From Streptomyces kronopolitis (lineage in GTDB: Bacteria; Actinomycetota; Actinomycetes; Streptomycetales; Streptomycetaceae), in the NCBI RefSeq assembly GCF_014646275.1, contig NZ_BMND01000032.1, positions 1 through 64,000 on the forward strand: 64,000 nt of DNA, in the 5' to 3' direction. Every line of letters starts with the position of its first letter. Position 1 is the stretch's first letter. The notes beneath the pieces are model-generated. The model had not been told where the DNA came from. It did not search any database and saw only the letters and a list, made by a program, of their open reading frames with translations. The position numbers and the translations under genes are program-made. Below are positions 40,972 through 50,130 of this stretch, in pieces.

Positions 40972-42015
40972 CTAGCCCCGCGCCTGCGCCGCCGACCCGC
41001 GCTCCGAGAGGCGCGGGGCGCACAGGATGCGCTTGCGGCGCACCCGGCGGCCCTCGATCGCGGCGACCGCGAGCCGGGCGGCCTCCTTGGCGATCTCGCC
41101 CAGGCCCCAGTCGACGGTGGTGAGCGGCGGGGTCAGGACCCGGGAGACCGGGTGGTCGTCGAAGCCGACGACGGACAAGTCCCGGCCGACGGTCAGGGCG
41201 GCCTCGGCGGCGGCCGCGTAGACGCCGTAGGCGATGGAGTCGGAGAAGCAGAAGACGGCGCTGGGCGCGGTGAGCGCGGAGGTCCCGGCCGGGCGGCCGT
41301 CCGGGCTGTTGGTCAGGACCCGGCGGGCCATCGCGGTCGCCTCGCCCAACTCCTGTGCGCAGGGCAGGACTTCGACCTCGATGTCGAGCCGGTCGGCGGC
41401 CTCGCGCACATAGACGTCGGCCGGGCGGTCGGGAGTGGAGGGGCCGGTGGGGGTCAGCACGGTGATCCGGCGGTGGCCCAGGCCCCGGAGGTAGTCCAGG
41501 ACGGCGTCGATGCCGGCCCGGTTGTCGAAGAGCACCTCGCCCGCCGTGCGGGCCCGGCTCAGGGCGTCGCCGATGGAGACCACCGGCACGGCGTCCGCGA
41601 TCTTCGACCAGCCCTCGGCGGACGGGTCGACCGGGGAGACCAGCAGGCCGTCCACCCGCTGGTCACGCAGCTGCTTGGCGAGGGCCAGCTCGCGCTCGGG
41701 GTCGCCGCCGGCGTCCAGGATCAGCGCATAGCGGTCGCCGGCCAGCAGCTCGCGCCCTATGGCGGCCATCAGCTGCTGCTGCCAGAGGTCCTGGAGGTCG
41801 CCGGCGAGCACGCCGACCGTGCTCGTCCGGCCGCTGACCAGCGCACGGGCGATCGGGTCCGCCTCGTAGCCGAGTTCGGCGGCGGCCTTGCGCACCCGCT
41901 CCTCGGTCTCCTTGGAGACGTGCTTGCCGCGCAGGGCGTAGGAGACGGCTGCGGTGGAGAGTCCGGTGGCCTCGGCCACCTCGCGGAGGGTGGTGCGCTT
42001 GTTGGGCCTGGCCAT
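40972..42015 (-). CDS. LacI-family transcriptional regulator
   Basis: A 347-residue repressor: LacI helix-turn-helix at residues 8-55 (TTLREVAEATGLSTAAVSYALRGKHVS), hinge helix, and periplasmic-binding-like effector domain with VGVLAGDLQDLWQQQL and SVVGFDDHPVSRVLTPPLTTVDW. It is divergent from the amidohydrolase/cysteine-dioxygenase operon. The intergenic region has three overlapping dyads including a perfect TTAATCGATTAA, the classic LacI-type operator form with a central CG. Confidence 0.92.
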   Translation of the reverse strand: MARPNKRTTLREVAEATGLSTAAVSYALRGKHVSKETEERVRKAAAELGYEADPIARALVSGRTSTVGVLAGDLQDLWQQQLMAAIGRELLAGDRYALILDAGGDPERELALAKQLRDQRVDGLLVSPVDPSAEGWSKIADAVPVVSIGDALSRARTAGEVLFDNRAGIDAVLDYLRGLGHRRITVLTPTGPSTPDRPADVYVREAADRLDIEVEVLPCAQELGEATAMARRVLTNSPDGRPAGTSALTAPSAVFCFSDSIAYGVYAAAAEAALTVGRDLSVVGFDDHPVSRVLTPPLTTVDWGLGEIAKEAARLAVAAIEGRRVRRKRILCAPRLSERGSAAQARG

Positions 42016-42125
42016 GCCCGGAAGCCTACCCAAGGCGGGGGCGGCGGCCGTCCCGCCGCAGGGGTGCGCCGGGCGCGGCCGCCGCCCGGCGGGTGCGTCC
42101 CGGCCTTGACAGCGGACTCTGTTAA

Positions 42126-42159
42126 GCGTTTCACTTAAACGCATCAGTTAATCGATTAA
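42126..42159. promoter_or_regulatory. Clustered LacI-type operators
   Basis: GCGTTT-CACTT-AAACGC (42126-42142) and the perfect palindrome TTAATCGATTAA (42148-42159) lie between the divergent LacI and amidohydrolase genes. In addition, CACTTAA (42132-42138) and TTAAGTG (42156-42162) form a wider dyad. A TTGACA -35 hexamer is at 42106. Confidence 0.7.
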
Positions 42160-42230
42160 GTGCCACGCGTCCACGGCGGCGGGGCCGCACCCCGGCCGCC
42201 CGGACCACCACCCGCAGCCGAGGGAGGACC

Positions 42231-43145
42231 GTGCCCACCGACGTCCACCAGCACCTCTGGCCGCCCGGGTTCCTCGCGCTGCTGCGGGCCCGCGAGGCGC
42301 CCCCGCGGCTCGACGGCTGGACGCTCCATCTGCCCGGCGAGGCGCCGTTCACCGTCGACCCCGCCGACCACGACATCGCCGCCCGCGCCCGGCTCGCCCG
42401 CGCCGACGGCCTCGATCTGGCCCTGGTCTCGCTCTCCAGCCCGCTGGGCATCGAGGACCTGCCGCCCGCGGAGGCCGCCCCGCTGCTCGCCGCGTTCCAC
42501 GACGGCGCGCTGGACCTGCCGGCCCCCTTCGGCGTCTGGGCCTCGGTCTGCCTCTCGGCGCCCGCGCCGGACCCCGAAGCGCTGCGGCGCGAGCTGGCGC
42601 GCGGCTGCGTGGGGCTGCAACTCCCGGCCACCGCGCTGCTCGACGCCGCGGGCTGGGCCCGCTGCGCCCCGCTGCTGGACGCCGCCGCCGCGCTGGACAA
42701 GCCGCTGTTCGTGCACCCCGGCGCGGCCCCGTGCACCCCGGGGTCGCCGGCCTGGTGGCCCGCCCTGGTCCCGTACGTCCAGCAGCTGCACGCCGCCTGG
42801 TTCGCCTTCCGCGCCTTCGGCCGGCCGCGCCACCCGGACCTGCGGGTCTGCTTCGCGGCGCTGGCCGGTCTGGCGCCGCTGCACGGGGAGCGGCTGGTCG
42901 CCCGCGGCGGCGGAGGCGAGCGCGGGCGGGTCGACTGCGGCGTGTTCTACGAGACGTCCTCCTACGGGACCCGCGCGGTCGACGCCCTCGTCCGGGCCGC
43001 CGGGATCGATGTCGTCGTCAGCGGCAGCGACCGGCCCTACGCCGCCCCCGTCCTCCCCGACCTCGGTGCGGGCGCCGCGATCCACGCGCTGCGCACCGTC
43101 AACCCGGCCCGCCTGCTGGGCCCGACGCAAGGAGCCGCCCGATGA
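42231..43145 (+). CDS. Amidohydrolase-family (TIM-barrel) protein
   Basis: A 304-residue metal-dependent hydrolase or decarboxylase of the amidohydrolase-2 group. The HxH motif is in PTDVHQHLWPPGF at the very N-terminus, the second-strand His is in KPLFVHPGAAP, and the final metal Asp is in VVVSGSDRPYA. The GTG start has GGGAGGA just upstream. It overlaps the cysteine-dioxygenase-like gene by four bases, so the two act in one pathway under the LacI regulator. The substrate is unknown. Confidence 0.85.
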   Translation: MPTDVHQHLWPPGFLALLRAREAPPRLDGWTLHLPGEAPFTVDPADHDIAARARLARADGLDLALVSLSSPLGIEDLPPAEAAPLLAAFHDGALDLPAPFGVWASVCLSAPAPDPEALRRELARGCVGLQLPATALLDAAGWARCAPLLDAAAALDKPLFVHPGAAPCTPGSPAWWPALVPYVQQLHAAWFAFRAFGRPRHPDLRVCFAALAGLAPLHGERLVARGGGGERGRVDCGVFYETSSYGTRAVDALVRAAGIDVVVSGSDRPYAAPVLPDLGAGAAIHALRTVNPARLLGPTQGAAR

Positions 43146-43699
43146 CGTACCGCACCTCCCAGGCCGATCCCGCCCGCGAGGTCCCCGACGGCGCGCAGCC
43201 GTTCACCGCACTGCCCGAGCGCAACCTCGACAAGCGCGAGCTGCGGGAGCTGGTCGACACGCTCGCCGCCCGCCCGGACCTGTGGCGCGAGCAGGTCGCC
43301 TTCTCCGACACCGAGCGCCACTACGCCTCCCTGCACCGCGATGAGTTCGTCGACGTCTGGCTGCTGTGCTGGACCCGGCGGAACGACACCGGCTGGCACG
43401 ACCACGACCTGTCCTCGGGGGCGGTGGGCGTCGTCCAGGGCGTGCTGACCGAGTCCAACCCCCGGATCGGCGGCGAGCACCTGGCCACCGCCGTCGGCGC
43501 GGGCTCCTCGTTCTGCTTCGGCCCCGACCACATCCACCGCCTCACCGGCGCGAGTGACGACGCGGTGTCCGTGCACGCCTATTCGCCGCCGCTGTGGCGC
43601 CTGGGCCAGTACGACATCACCGACGACGGGCTGATGCGGCGGGTCTCGGTCTCGTACGCGGACGAGCTGCGGCCGATGGACGGGGCCGGCGCGGCCTGA
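43142..43699 (+). CDS. Cysteine dioxygenase-family thiol dioxygenase
   Basis: A 185-residue cupin. The iron ligands are the HxH in TGWHDHDLSSGAVGVVQG and the His of DHIHRLTG; the typical bacterial CDO stretch SVHAYSPPLWRLGQYD follows. Family members oxidise cysteine, mercaptopropionate or related thiols to sulfinates with O2. Coupled translation with an amidohydrolase suggests that the thiol substrate is released from an amide or cyclic precursor. A 23-bp-period direct repeat starts at its stop codon. Confidence 0.88.
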   Translation: MTYRTSQADPAREVPDGAQPFTALPERNLDKRELRELVDTLAARPDLWREQVAFSDTERHYASLHRDEFVDVWLLCWTRRNDTGWHDHDLSSGAVGVVQGVLTESNPRIGGEHLATAVGAGSSFCFGPDHIHRLTGASDDAVSVHAYSPPLWRLGQYDITDDGLMRRVSVSYADELRPMDGAGAA

Positions 43700-43739
43700 C
43701 GGGCCCTCCGGACCGGGTCTAACGGGCCCTCCGGACCGG
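43699..43739. repeat. Direct repeat starting at the dioxygenase stop codon
   Basis: ACGGGCCCTCCGGACCGG occurs at 43699-43716 and 43722-43739 (23-bp period), with a third partial copy after it. Each copy contains GGGCCC and TCCGGA palindromes. Confidence 0.85.
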
Positions 43740-43810
43740 TCTGACGGCCCGTCCCGGCCGCCGGTCCGGCCCACCGGCCCCGGAGCGCGCGACTTTCGAC
43801 CGCCCTCACC

Positions 43811-43854
43811 TATTGACCTTCCATTCACCGCCGTTGATCCTGCATGAATCCATA
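43811..43854 (+). promoter_or_regulatory. Upstream element of the NCS1 permease, shared with the ABC importer
   Basis: TATTGAC (43811), ATTCAC (43823) and CTGCATGA (43840) occur at the same overall spacing as at 36213-36260, with an imperfect CTGCAT/ATACAG dyad. The element ends about 25 bp before the permease start codon. Confidence 0.6.
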
Positions 43855-43879
43855 CAGGCGCGCGACGCGAGGCGGATCC

Positions 43880-45295
43880 ATGGCAGGTGTGGTCGAACGG
43901 CGCTCCATCGACGTCGTCCCGGACGGCGAGCGGCACGGCCGCGCGGTCAGCCAGTTCACGCTGTGGTTGGGCGCCAACCTCCAGATCACCGCCGTGGTCA
44001 CCGGTGCGCTGGCCGTCGTCTTCGGGGCGAACCCCTTCTGGTCCCTGATCGGGCTGCTGCTCGGCAACCTCCTGGGCGGCGCGGTGATGGCGCTGCACTC
44101 CGCCCAGGGGCCGCGGCTGGGGCTGCCTCAGATGATCACCTCGCGGGCGCAGTTCGGGGTGCGCGGTGCGGCCGTCCCGCTGGCGCTGGTCATCGTGATG
44201 TACATCGGCTTCTTCGCGAGCGGCAGCGTGCTGGCCGGGCAGGCGGTCGGCGAGCTGACGCACCTCGGCGAGACGCCCGGGATCGTGCTGTTCGCCGTGG
44301 TCACCGCCGTCGCCGCGGCCGTCGGCTACCGCCTGGTGCACGCGCTGGGCCGGATCGCCGGCCTGGTCTGCGCGCTGGCCTTCGTCTACCTGGGCATCCG
44401 GCTGCTGCACCGCGCCGACCTCGGCGCGCTGCTGGCCGACCACCGCTTCGGGCTGCCGGTGTTCCTGCTGGCCGTCTCGCTCTCGGCCTCCTGGCAGCTG
44501 GCGTTCGGCCCGTACGTCGCCGACTACTCGCGCTATCTGCCGCGGCACACCTCGGCGCGCGCCACCTTCTGGTGGACGCTGTCCGGCTCGGCGCTCGGCG
44601 CGCAGTGGTCGATGACCTTCGGCGCCCTGGCGGCGGCCGCGGCGCCCGCCGCGTTCGTGGGGCACGAGGTCGGCTATGTGGTCGGCCTGGGCGGCGCCGG
44701 GCTGACCGCCTCCCTCCTGTACTTCGTCATCGCCCTGGGCAAACTCACCATCAACGTGCTGAACACCTACGGCGGTTTCATGTCGCTGGTCACCGGCGTC
44801 AGCGGCTTCCGGGGGCAGCGCACCCTCTCGCCGCGCGGGCGGGCCGCCTACATCGCGGGCATCATGGTCGCCGGCACCGCCGTCGCCCTGCTGGGCAAGG
44901 ACTCGTTCCTGACGGCCTTCAAGGACTTCCTGCTCTTCCTGCTGACCTTCTTCACGCCCTGGTCGGCCATCAACCTGGTCGACTACTACCTGATCTCCAA
45001 GGAGCGCTACGACATCCCGGCGCTGAGCGACCCCGACGGCCGCTACGGCGCCTGGAACCTCCGGGCGCTGGCCGTCTACGCCGTCGGCGTGCTGGCCCAA
45101 CTCCCCTTCCTGTCCACGCACTTCTTCACCGGCCCGCTGGTGGCGCCGCTGGGCGGCGCCGATGTCTCCTGGCTCGTCGGGCTCGCCGTACCCGCCGCCG
45201 CCTACTGGGCGCTCGCCCGCCGCGACACCGCGCGCCTCCCGGAACCGGCGACGGCGCCGACCGGTGCGCGCTCCCCCGCCGGATCCGGGGGCTAG
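43880..45295 (+). CDS. NCS1-family purine/cytosine-type permease
   Basis: A 471-residue transporter with 12 predicted helices, of the CodB/hydantoin/allantoin permease family. Signatures are TLWLGANLQITAVVTGALAV in TM1, MITSRAQFGVRGA, FGPYVADYSRYLP and the late FFTPWSAINLVDYYL. The ATG at 43880 is preceded by GAGG; the frame is open back to 43844 inside the shared dyad. NCS1 proteins carry nucleobases, hydantoins, allantoin or thiamine, and substrate cannot be set from sequence. Co-regulation with the betaine importer is suggested by the shared upstream element. Confidence 0.9.
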   Translation: MAGVVERRSIDVVPDGERHGRAVSQFTLWLGANLQITAVVTGALAVVFGANPFWSLIGLLLGNLLGGAVMALHSAQGPRLGLPQMITSRAQFGVRGAAVPLALVIVMYIGFFASGSVLAGQAVGELTHLGETPGIVLFAVVTAVAAAVGYRLVHALGRIAGLVCALAFVYLGIRLLHRADLGALLADHRFGLPVFLLAVSLSASWQLAFGPYVADYSRYLPRHTSARATFWWTLSGSALGAQWSMTFGALAAAAAPAAFVGHEVGYVVGLGGAGLTASLLYFVIALGKLTINVLNTYGGFMSLVTGVSGFRGQRTLSPRGRAAYIAGIMVAGTAVALLGKDSFLTAFKDFLLFLLTFFTPWSAINLVDYYLISKERYDIPALSDPDGRYGAWNLRALAVYAVGVLAQLPFLSTHFFTGPLVAPLGGADVSWLVGLAVPAAAYWALARRDTARLPEPATAPTGARSPAGSGG

Positions 45296-45323
45296 CCCTA
45301 CCGCGCGGCCCGCCCCGCGTGCG

Positions 45324-45329
45324 TACGCT
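45324..45329 (+). promoter_or_regulatory. Probable -10 box of a leaderless gene
   Basis: TACGCT is followed by six bases and then the ATG of the next gene, with no ribosome-binding site. This is the usual spacing for a leaderless transcript. The -35 region is not convincing. Confidence 0.45.
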
Positions 45330-45335
45330 CGGCCC

Positions 45336-45740
45336 ATGGCGACACACGACCCCGAGCTGCGCAGAGAGCTCGACGCGACCCTCCAGACCCGCCGGGAGCT
45401 GGGGCCGGACTACGAGCCGGAGCTGCTGGATTCCTTCCTGGAGAAGGTCGAGGAGAACGTCGACCGGCGGGTGCGCCGGCACCTCGCCGAACAGCAGGTC
45501 CAGGTCGCGCGCGGGGCCCGCCCGGCGCGCCCGGCGGGCGAGGCGCACGCCTTCTGGCAGCGCTTCGGGTTCGCCGCCCTCTCGCTGGTGCTGGCCGTCC
45601 CGCTGACCGCGATCGCGGTGGCCCAGGCCGGACCGGTGGGCCTGATCGTGTGCTGGGCGGGGATCGTCGGCGTCAACGCCGCCCACCGTGCCGGTGCGCG
45701 CGCCCCGCGCCCGGGGACGGACCGAGGCGCGGCGGACTGA
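45336..45740 (+). CDS. Small membrane protein of unknown function
   Basis: A 134-residue protein. An acidic/helical N-terminal half (RRELDATLQTRRELGPDYEPELLDSFLEKVEENVDRRV) precedes two closely spaced membrane segments (about 74-92 and 97-113) and a basic tail. The frequent motif LDSFLEKVE followed by a TM pair is seen in a conserved actinobacterial family of unknown role. It appears leaderless. It lies 40 bp after the permease gene but has its own -10 box. Confidence 0.75.
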   Translation: MATHDPELRRELDATLQTRRELGPDYEPELLDSFLEKVEENVDRRVRRHLAEQQVQVARGARPARPAGEAHAFWQRFGFAALSLVLAVPLTAIAVAQAGPVGLIVCWAGIVGVNAAHRAGARAPRPGTDRGAAD

Positions 45741-46081
45741 GGCCGCGCCGCGGTCCGGACGGGAAGGCTGTCGCGGGGACCACCGCACCCCGGGTCGAAC
45801 CGGGGGCGGGACGACGGCGGTCCCCGCGAGGGACGCGGGCCGGGTCAGGGCCGGTCGTCGCGTCCGGCGGCGACGGGAGGAGTCCGGGAGCCGCTCCGGA
45901 GGTCCGTGTCGCCGTGCACACCACTGTGCCCGAGCCGTGTTAAGCCCGTGCTGCGGTCACGTGACGCCCGCGTGCACGGCGCGGTGACGGCCCCTTTCCG
46001 TCACCCGAGTTGACGCCGCGCCGGCTGCCGGAGCGGCGTGCTCCCGGCGGCCGCCGCACTCGGCCGCCGCCGGAAGAACCG
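45741..46081. other. Intergenic region between convergent genes
   Basis: About 340 bp with several short GC-rich dyads and no supportable gene. I recognise no riboswitch. Confidence 0.5.
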
Positions 46082-47470
46082 CTACTTGCCGGCCTCGCGC
46101 GCCAGGTAGGCCAGCAGGTCCTGCCGGCTCACCACGCCCTTCGGCTTGCCCTCGACGAGGACGATCGCCGCGTCCGCGTTCTCCAGCACCGCCATCAGAT
46201 CGGCGACCGGCTCGCCGGAGCCGACCTGCGGCAGCGGCGGGCACATGTGCTTCTCCAACGGGTCGCTCAGCGAGGCCCGCTGGGTGAACAGCGCGTCCAG
46301 CAGCTCCCGTTCGACGACCGAGCCGACGACCTCGGCGGCCATCACATCGGGGTGCCCGGCACCGGGCTTGACGATCGGCATCTGCGAGACGCCGTACTCG
46401 CGCAGCACGTCGATCGCCTCGCCGACGGTCTCCTCCGGGTGCATGTGCACCAGCGAGGGCAGCGCGCCCTCCTTGTGCTGGAGCACCTCGCCGACCCGCG
46501 CGGCGGGGCCGCCCTCCTCCAGGAAGCCGTAGTCGGCCATCCACTCGTCGTTGAAGATCTTGGAGAGGTAGCCGCGGCCGCTGTCGGGCAGCAGCACCAC
46601 CACCACGTCGTCCGGGCCGAGCTTCGAGGCGACCTCCAGCGCGCCCACCACGGCCATCCCGCAGGAGCCGCCGACGAGCAGGCCCTCCTCCTTGGCGAGC
46701 CGCCGGGTCATCTGGAAGGCGTCCTTGTCGGAGACCGCGACGATCTCGTCCGCGACGGTGCGGTCGTAGGCGGTCGGCCAGAAGTCCTCACCGACGCCCT
46801 CGATCAGATACGGGCGCCCGGAGCCGCCGCTGTAGACCGAGCCCTCCGGGTCAGCCCCGATGACCTTGACCCTGCCGTCGCTGGCGTCCTTCAGATAGCG
46901 GCCGGTGCCGCTGATCGTGCCGCCGGTGCCGACGCCCGTCACGAAGTGGGTGATCCGGCCCTCCGTCTGCGCCCACAGCTCGGGACCGGTGCTCTCGTAG
47001 TGGGAGCGCGGGTTGTTCGGGTTGCTGTACTGGTCCGGCTTCCAGGCCCCGGGCGTCTCGCGCACCAGCCGGTCCGAGACGTTGTAGTACGAGTCCGGGT
47101 GCTCGGGGTCCACGGCGGTGGGGCACACCACCACCTCGGCGCCGTAGGCCCGCAGCACATTGATCTTGTCCGTGGACACCTTGTCCGGGCAGACGAAGAT
47201 GCACTTGTAACCCTTTTGCTGGGCGACGATCGCCAGGCCCACGCCGGTGTTGCCGGACGTCGGCTCGACGATGGTGCCGCCGGGCTGCAACTCACCCGAC
47301 TGCTCGGCGGCCTCGATCATCCGCACGGCGATCCGGTCCTTCACCGACCCGCCGGGGTTGAAGTACTCGACCTTCGCCAGGACGGTGGCCTGGATCCCTC
47401 GAGTAACGCTGTTGAGCCGCACGAGCGGGGTGTTGCCGACCAGCTCAATCATCGAATCGTAAAACTGCAC
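46082..47470 (-). CDS. cbs: Cystathionine beta-synthase
   Basis: A 462-residue PLP enzyme joining serine (or O-acetylserine) and homocysteine into cystathionine in reverse transsulfuration. The PLP Lys44 is in NPGGSVKDRIA, the substrate loop is SGNTGVG, and the phosphate loop is GTGGTISGTG. A C-terminal CBS-domain pair (about 335-460) includes EYGVSQMPIV and KPKGVVSRQDLLAYL. Members with C-terminal CBS domains and this length are usual in actinobacteria. The GTG start at 47470 has GGAG six bases upstream. It is divergent from the GDSL lipase gene. It could supply cysteine to the dioxygenase at 43 kb, but linkage is not shown. Confidence 0.94.
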   Translation of the reverse strand: MQFYDSMIELVGNTPLVRLNSVTRGIQATVLAKVEYFNPGGSVKDRIAVRMIEAAEQSGELQPGGTIVEPTSGNTGVGLAIVAQQKGYKCIFVCPDKVSTDKINVLRAYGAEVVVCPTAVDPEHPDSYYNVSDRLVRETPGAWKPDQYSNPNNPRSHYESTGPELWAQTEGRITHFVTGVGTGGTISGTGRYLKDASDGRVKVIGADPEGSVYSGGSGRPYLIEGVGEDFWPTAYDRTVADEIVAVSDKDAFQMTRRLAKEEGLLVGGSCGMAVVGALEVASKLGPDDVVVVLLPDSGRGYLSKIFNDEWMADYGFLEEGGPAARVGEVLQHKEGALPSLVHMHPEETVGEAIDVLREYGVSQMPIVKPGAGHPDVMAAEVVGSVVERELLDALFTQRASLSDPLEKHMCPPLPQVGSGEPVADLMAVLENADAAIVLVEGKPKGVVSRQDLLAYLAREAGK

Positions 47471-47666
47471 GGTGGTCTCCGCGGTCAGGGGCACGCTCTC
47501 CTGCGCCCGTGCGGCCAGCCTATTGCCCGGGTCCGTTAGAGGAAGGGTGCGTTGCGTTCCGTGCGGGAACGGGCAACACCCTGTTGTAGGAGTTCTTGCC
47601 GATTCAGAGCGCGTCCGGCCCCCGGGGCCGCGGCGCGCCCGCCCTGCGCGGGGAGGTGCCCGGCCC

Positions 47667-48680
47667 ATGCCGATGACGATGTCCAGGGCGAGAGTGGCCC
47701 GGCGGATCGCCACCGCGGCCGCGTTCGGCGGCGGCGGGGCCGGGCTGCTCGGCGTCGCCACGGTCGGTGTGCTGCTCACCGAGGTCCGGCTGGCCCGCCG
47801 CACGGTCGGCGGCTCCAGCGACATCCCGCCGTGCGCCGACGGCCGCTACGGCGCCGCCTTCGGCCACCGCACCGACCGCCCGCCGCTGCGGCTGGGCTTC
47901 CTCGGCGACTCCACCGCCGCCGGCCAGGGAGTGCACCGCACGTCCCAGACCCCCGGCGCGCTGCTCGCCTCCGGGCTGGCCGCGCTGGCCGAGCTGCCCG
48001 TCGACTTCCGCAATGTGGCGCTGCCCGGGGCGCAGTCGGACGACCTGGCGCGCCAGGTGGAGCTGCTGCTGGCGGACACCGACGCCACCCCGGACGTCTG
48101 CGTCATCATGATCGGCGCCAATGACGTCACCCACCGGATGCCGCCCGCCCGGTCCGTGCGCCATCTCTCCGAGGCGGTGCGCGCCCTGCGCGCGGCCGGC
48201 TGCGAGGTGATCGTCGGCACCTGCCCCGACCTGGGCACCATCGAGCCGGTCTACCAGCCGCTGCGCTGGGTGGCCCGGCGGCTGTCGCGGCAGCTGGCCG
48301 CCGCGCAGACGATCGGCGCGGTCGAGAGCGGCGGCCGGACGGTGTCGCTGGGCGATCTGCTCGGGCCGGAGTTCGAGGCGCGGCCGCGGGAGCTGTTCGG
48401 GCCGGACAACTACCACCCCTCCGCGGAGGGCTACGCCACCGCCGCGATGGCCGTGCTGCCGACGCTGTGCGCCGCACTGGGCCTGTGGCCGGAGGAGGAG
48501 CGGCCGGAGCCCGCCCGTGGCGAGGGGCTGCTGCCGGTCGAGCAGGCGGCCGCCGAGGCGGCTTCCGAGGGCGGTACGGAGGTCACCGCCTCCCGCGCTC
48601 CCTGGGCGCTGCTCAAGCACCGCAGGCGGCGCCAGCTGCCGACGGCCGAGCCGACGGACCCGTCCTCGGTCACGGGCTGA
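47667..48680 (+). CDS. Exported SGNH/GDSL hydrolase
   Basis: A 337-residue esterase or lipase of the SGNH family. An N-terminal signal/anchor helix (about 10-38) is followed by the catalytic Ser82 in LGDSTAAGQG, oxyanion Gly and Asn in MIGANDVTHR, and the Asp-x-x-His in DNYHPSAEGY. The last 60 residues are Ala/Glu/Arg-rich and low complexity. The ATG at 47667 has GGGGAGG nearby; two further ATGs follow at 47673 and 47679. The likely substrate is a lipid or acylated surface polymer. Confidence 0.88.
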   Translation: MPMTMSRARVARRIATAAAFGGGGAGLLGVATVGVLLTEVRLARRTVGGSSDIPPCADGRYGAAFGHRTDRPPLRLGFLGDSTAAGQGVHRTSQTPGALLASGLAALAELPVDFRNVALPGAQSDDLARQVELLLADTDATPDVCVIMIGANDVTHRMPPARSVRHLSEAVRALRAAGCEVIVGTCPDLGTIEPVYQPLRWVARRLSRQLAAAQTIGAVESGGRTVSLGDLLGPEFEARPRELFGPDNYHPSAEGYATAAMAVLPTLCAALGLWPEEERPEPARGEGLLPVEQAAAEAASEGGTEVTASRAPWALLKHRRRRQLPTAEPTDPSSVTG

Positions 48681-48909
48681 CGCCGCGGCGGGCGCGGCAC
48701 CGGGGCGGGCCGTACGGGAATACCCGGCGGCCCCGCGCCGTTCCCATAAGCGGTCGCTTAGAAAAGAGGCCCGCATCACAGGGCGCACCCCGTGACCTCA
48801 GCAGTACGTGCAGGTAACTTCCCACACAGTCCTGCCCATTTACGTCACCCGACCGTTTCGCACGAGGCGCGCGCCCCGCGCCGTTCCCTCTCTCGCCTCT
48901 GGAGCCGTG

Positions 48910-50130
48910 ATGCCCGAAGCCGTGATCGTCTCAGCCGCCCGCTCCCCGATCGGCCGCGCCTTCAAGGGCTCGCTCAAGGACGTGCGCCCGGACGATCTGA
49001 CCGCGCAGATCATCGGGACCGCCCTGGCCAAGATCCCCGAGCTGGACCCGAAGGACATCGACGACCTGATGCTCGGCTGCGGTCTGCCCGGCGGCGAGCA
49101 GGGCCACAACCTCGGCCGGATCGTGGCCGTCCAGATGGGGATGGACCACCTCCCGGGCTGCACCATCACCCGTTACTGCTCCTCCTCGCTCCAGACGACC
49201 CGCATGGCGCTGCACGCCATCAAGGCGGGCGAGGGCGATGTCTTCATCTCGGCCGGTGTCGAGACCGTCTCGCGCAGCGTCAAGGGCAGCTCCGACGGCC
49301 TGCCGGACACCCACAACCCGCTCTTCGCCGACGCCGAGGCGCGCACCGCGGCCCGCGCCGAGGAGGCGGGCGCCGGCTGGCGCGACCCGCGCGAGGACGG
49401 CCTGATCCCGGACGCCTACATCTCCATGGGCCAGACCGCGGAGAACCTCGCCCGCCTCAAGGGCGTCACCCGCCAGGACATGGACGAGTTCGGCGTCCGG
49501 TCCCAGAACCTCGCCGAGAAGGCGATCAACGACGGGTTCTGGGAGCGCGAGATCACCCCGGTCACGCTGCCGGACGGCACGGTCGTCAGCAAGGACGACG
49601 GCCCGCGCGCGGGCGTCACCGTCGAGGGCGTCGCCGGCCTCAAGCCGGTCTTCCGCCCCGACGGCCTGGTGACCGCCGGCAACTGCTGCCCGCTGAACGA
49701 CGGTGCCGCGGCGCTGGTCGTCATGTCCGACACCAAGGCGCGCGAGCTGGGCCTGACCCCGCTCGCCCGGATCGTCTCCACCGGCGTCTCGGGCCTGTCC
49801 CCCGAGATCATGGGCTACGGCCCGGTCGAGGCCAGCAAGCAGGCCCTGCGGCGGGCCGGCCTCTCGGTCTCCGACATCGACCTGGTCGAGATCAACGAGG
49901 CGTTCGCCGCCCAGGTCATCCCGTCCTACCGCGACTTGGGCATCGACCTGGACCGCCTGAACGTCAACGGCGGCGCCATCGCCGTCGGCCACCCCTTCGG
50001 CATGACCGGCGCCCGCATCACCGGCACCCTCATCAACTCCCTCCAGTGGCACGACAAGCAGTTCGGCCTGGAGACCATGTGCGTGGGGGGCGGCCAGGGC
50101 ATGGCGATGGTCATCGAGCGGATGAGCTGA
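48910..50130 (+). CDS. Acetyl-CoA acetyltransferase / thiolase
   Basis: A 406-residue thiolase catalysing Claisen condensation or thiolysis of acyl-CoA. The nucleophile Cys90 is in RYCSSSLQTT, the His of VGHPFGMTGAR and the second Cys in CVGGGQGMA complete the active site, and NEAFAAQ is the dimer/CoA segment. ATG 48910 follows GGAG at seven bases; a frame opening at 48808 has no support. It may act with the acyl-CoA dehydrogenase at 3 kb. Its last codons form the first unit of a tandem repeat that extends 400 bp downstream. Confidence 0.94.
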   Translation: MPEAVIVSAARSPIGRAFKGSLKDVRPDDLTAQIIGTALAKIPELDPKDIDDLMLGCGLPGGEQGHNLGRIVAVQMGMDHLPGCTITRYCSSSLQTTRMALHAIKAGEGDVFISAGVETVSRSVKGSSDGLPDTHNPLFADAEARTAARAEEAGAGWRDPREDGLIPDAYISMGQTAENLARLKGVTRQDMDEFGVRSQNLAEKAINDGFWEREITPVTLPDGTVVSKDDGPRAGVTVEGVAGLKPVFRPDGLVTAGNCCPLNDGAAALVVMSDTKARELGLTPLARIVSTGVSGLSPEIMGYGPVEASKQALRRAGLSVSDIDLVEINEAFAAQVIPSYRDLGIDLDRLNVNGGAIAVGHPFGMTGARITGTLINSLQWHDKQFGLETMCVGGGQGMAMVIERMS

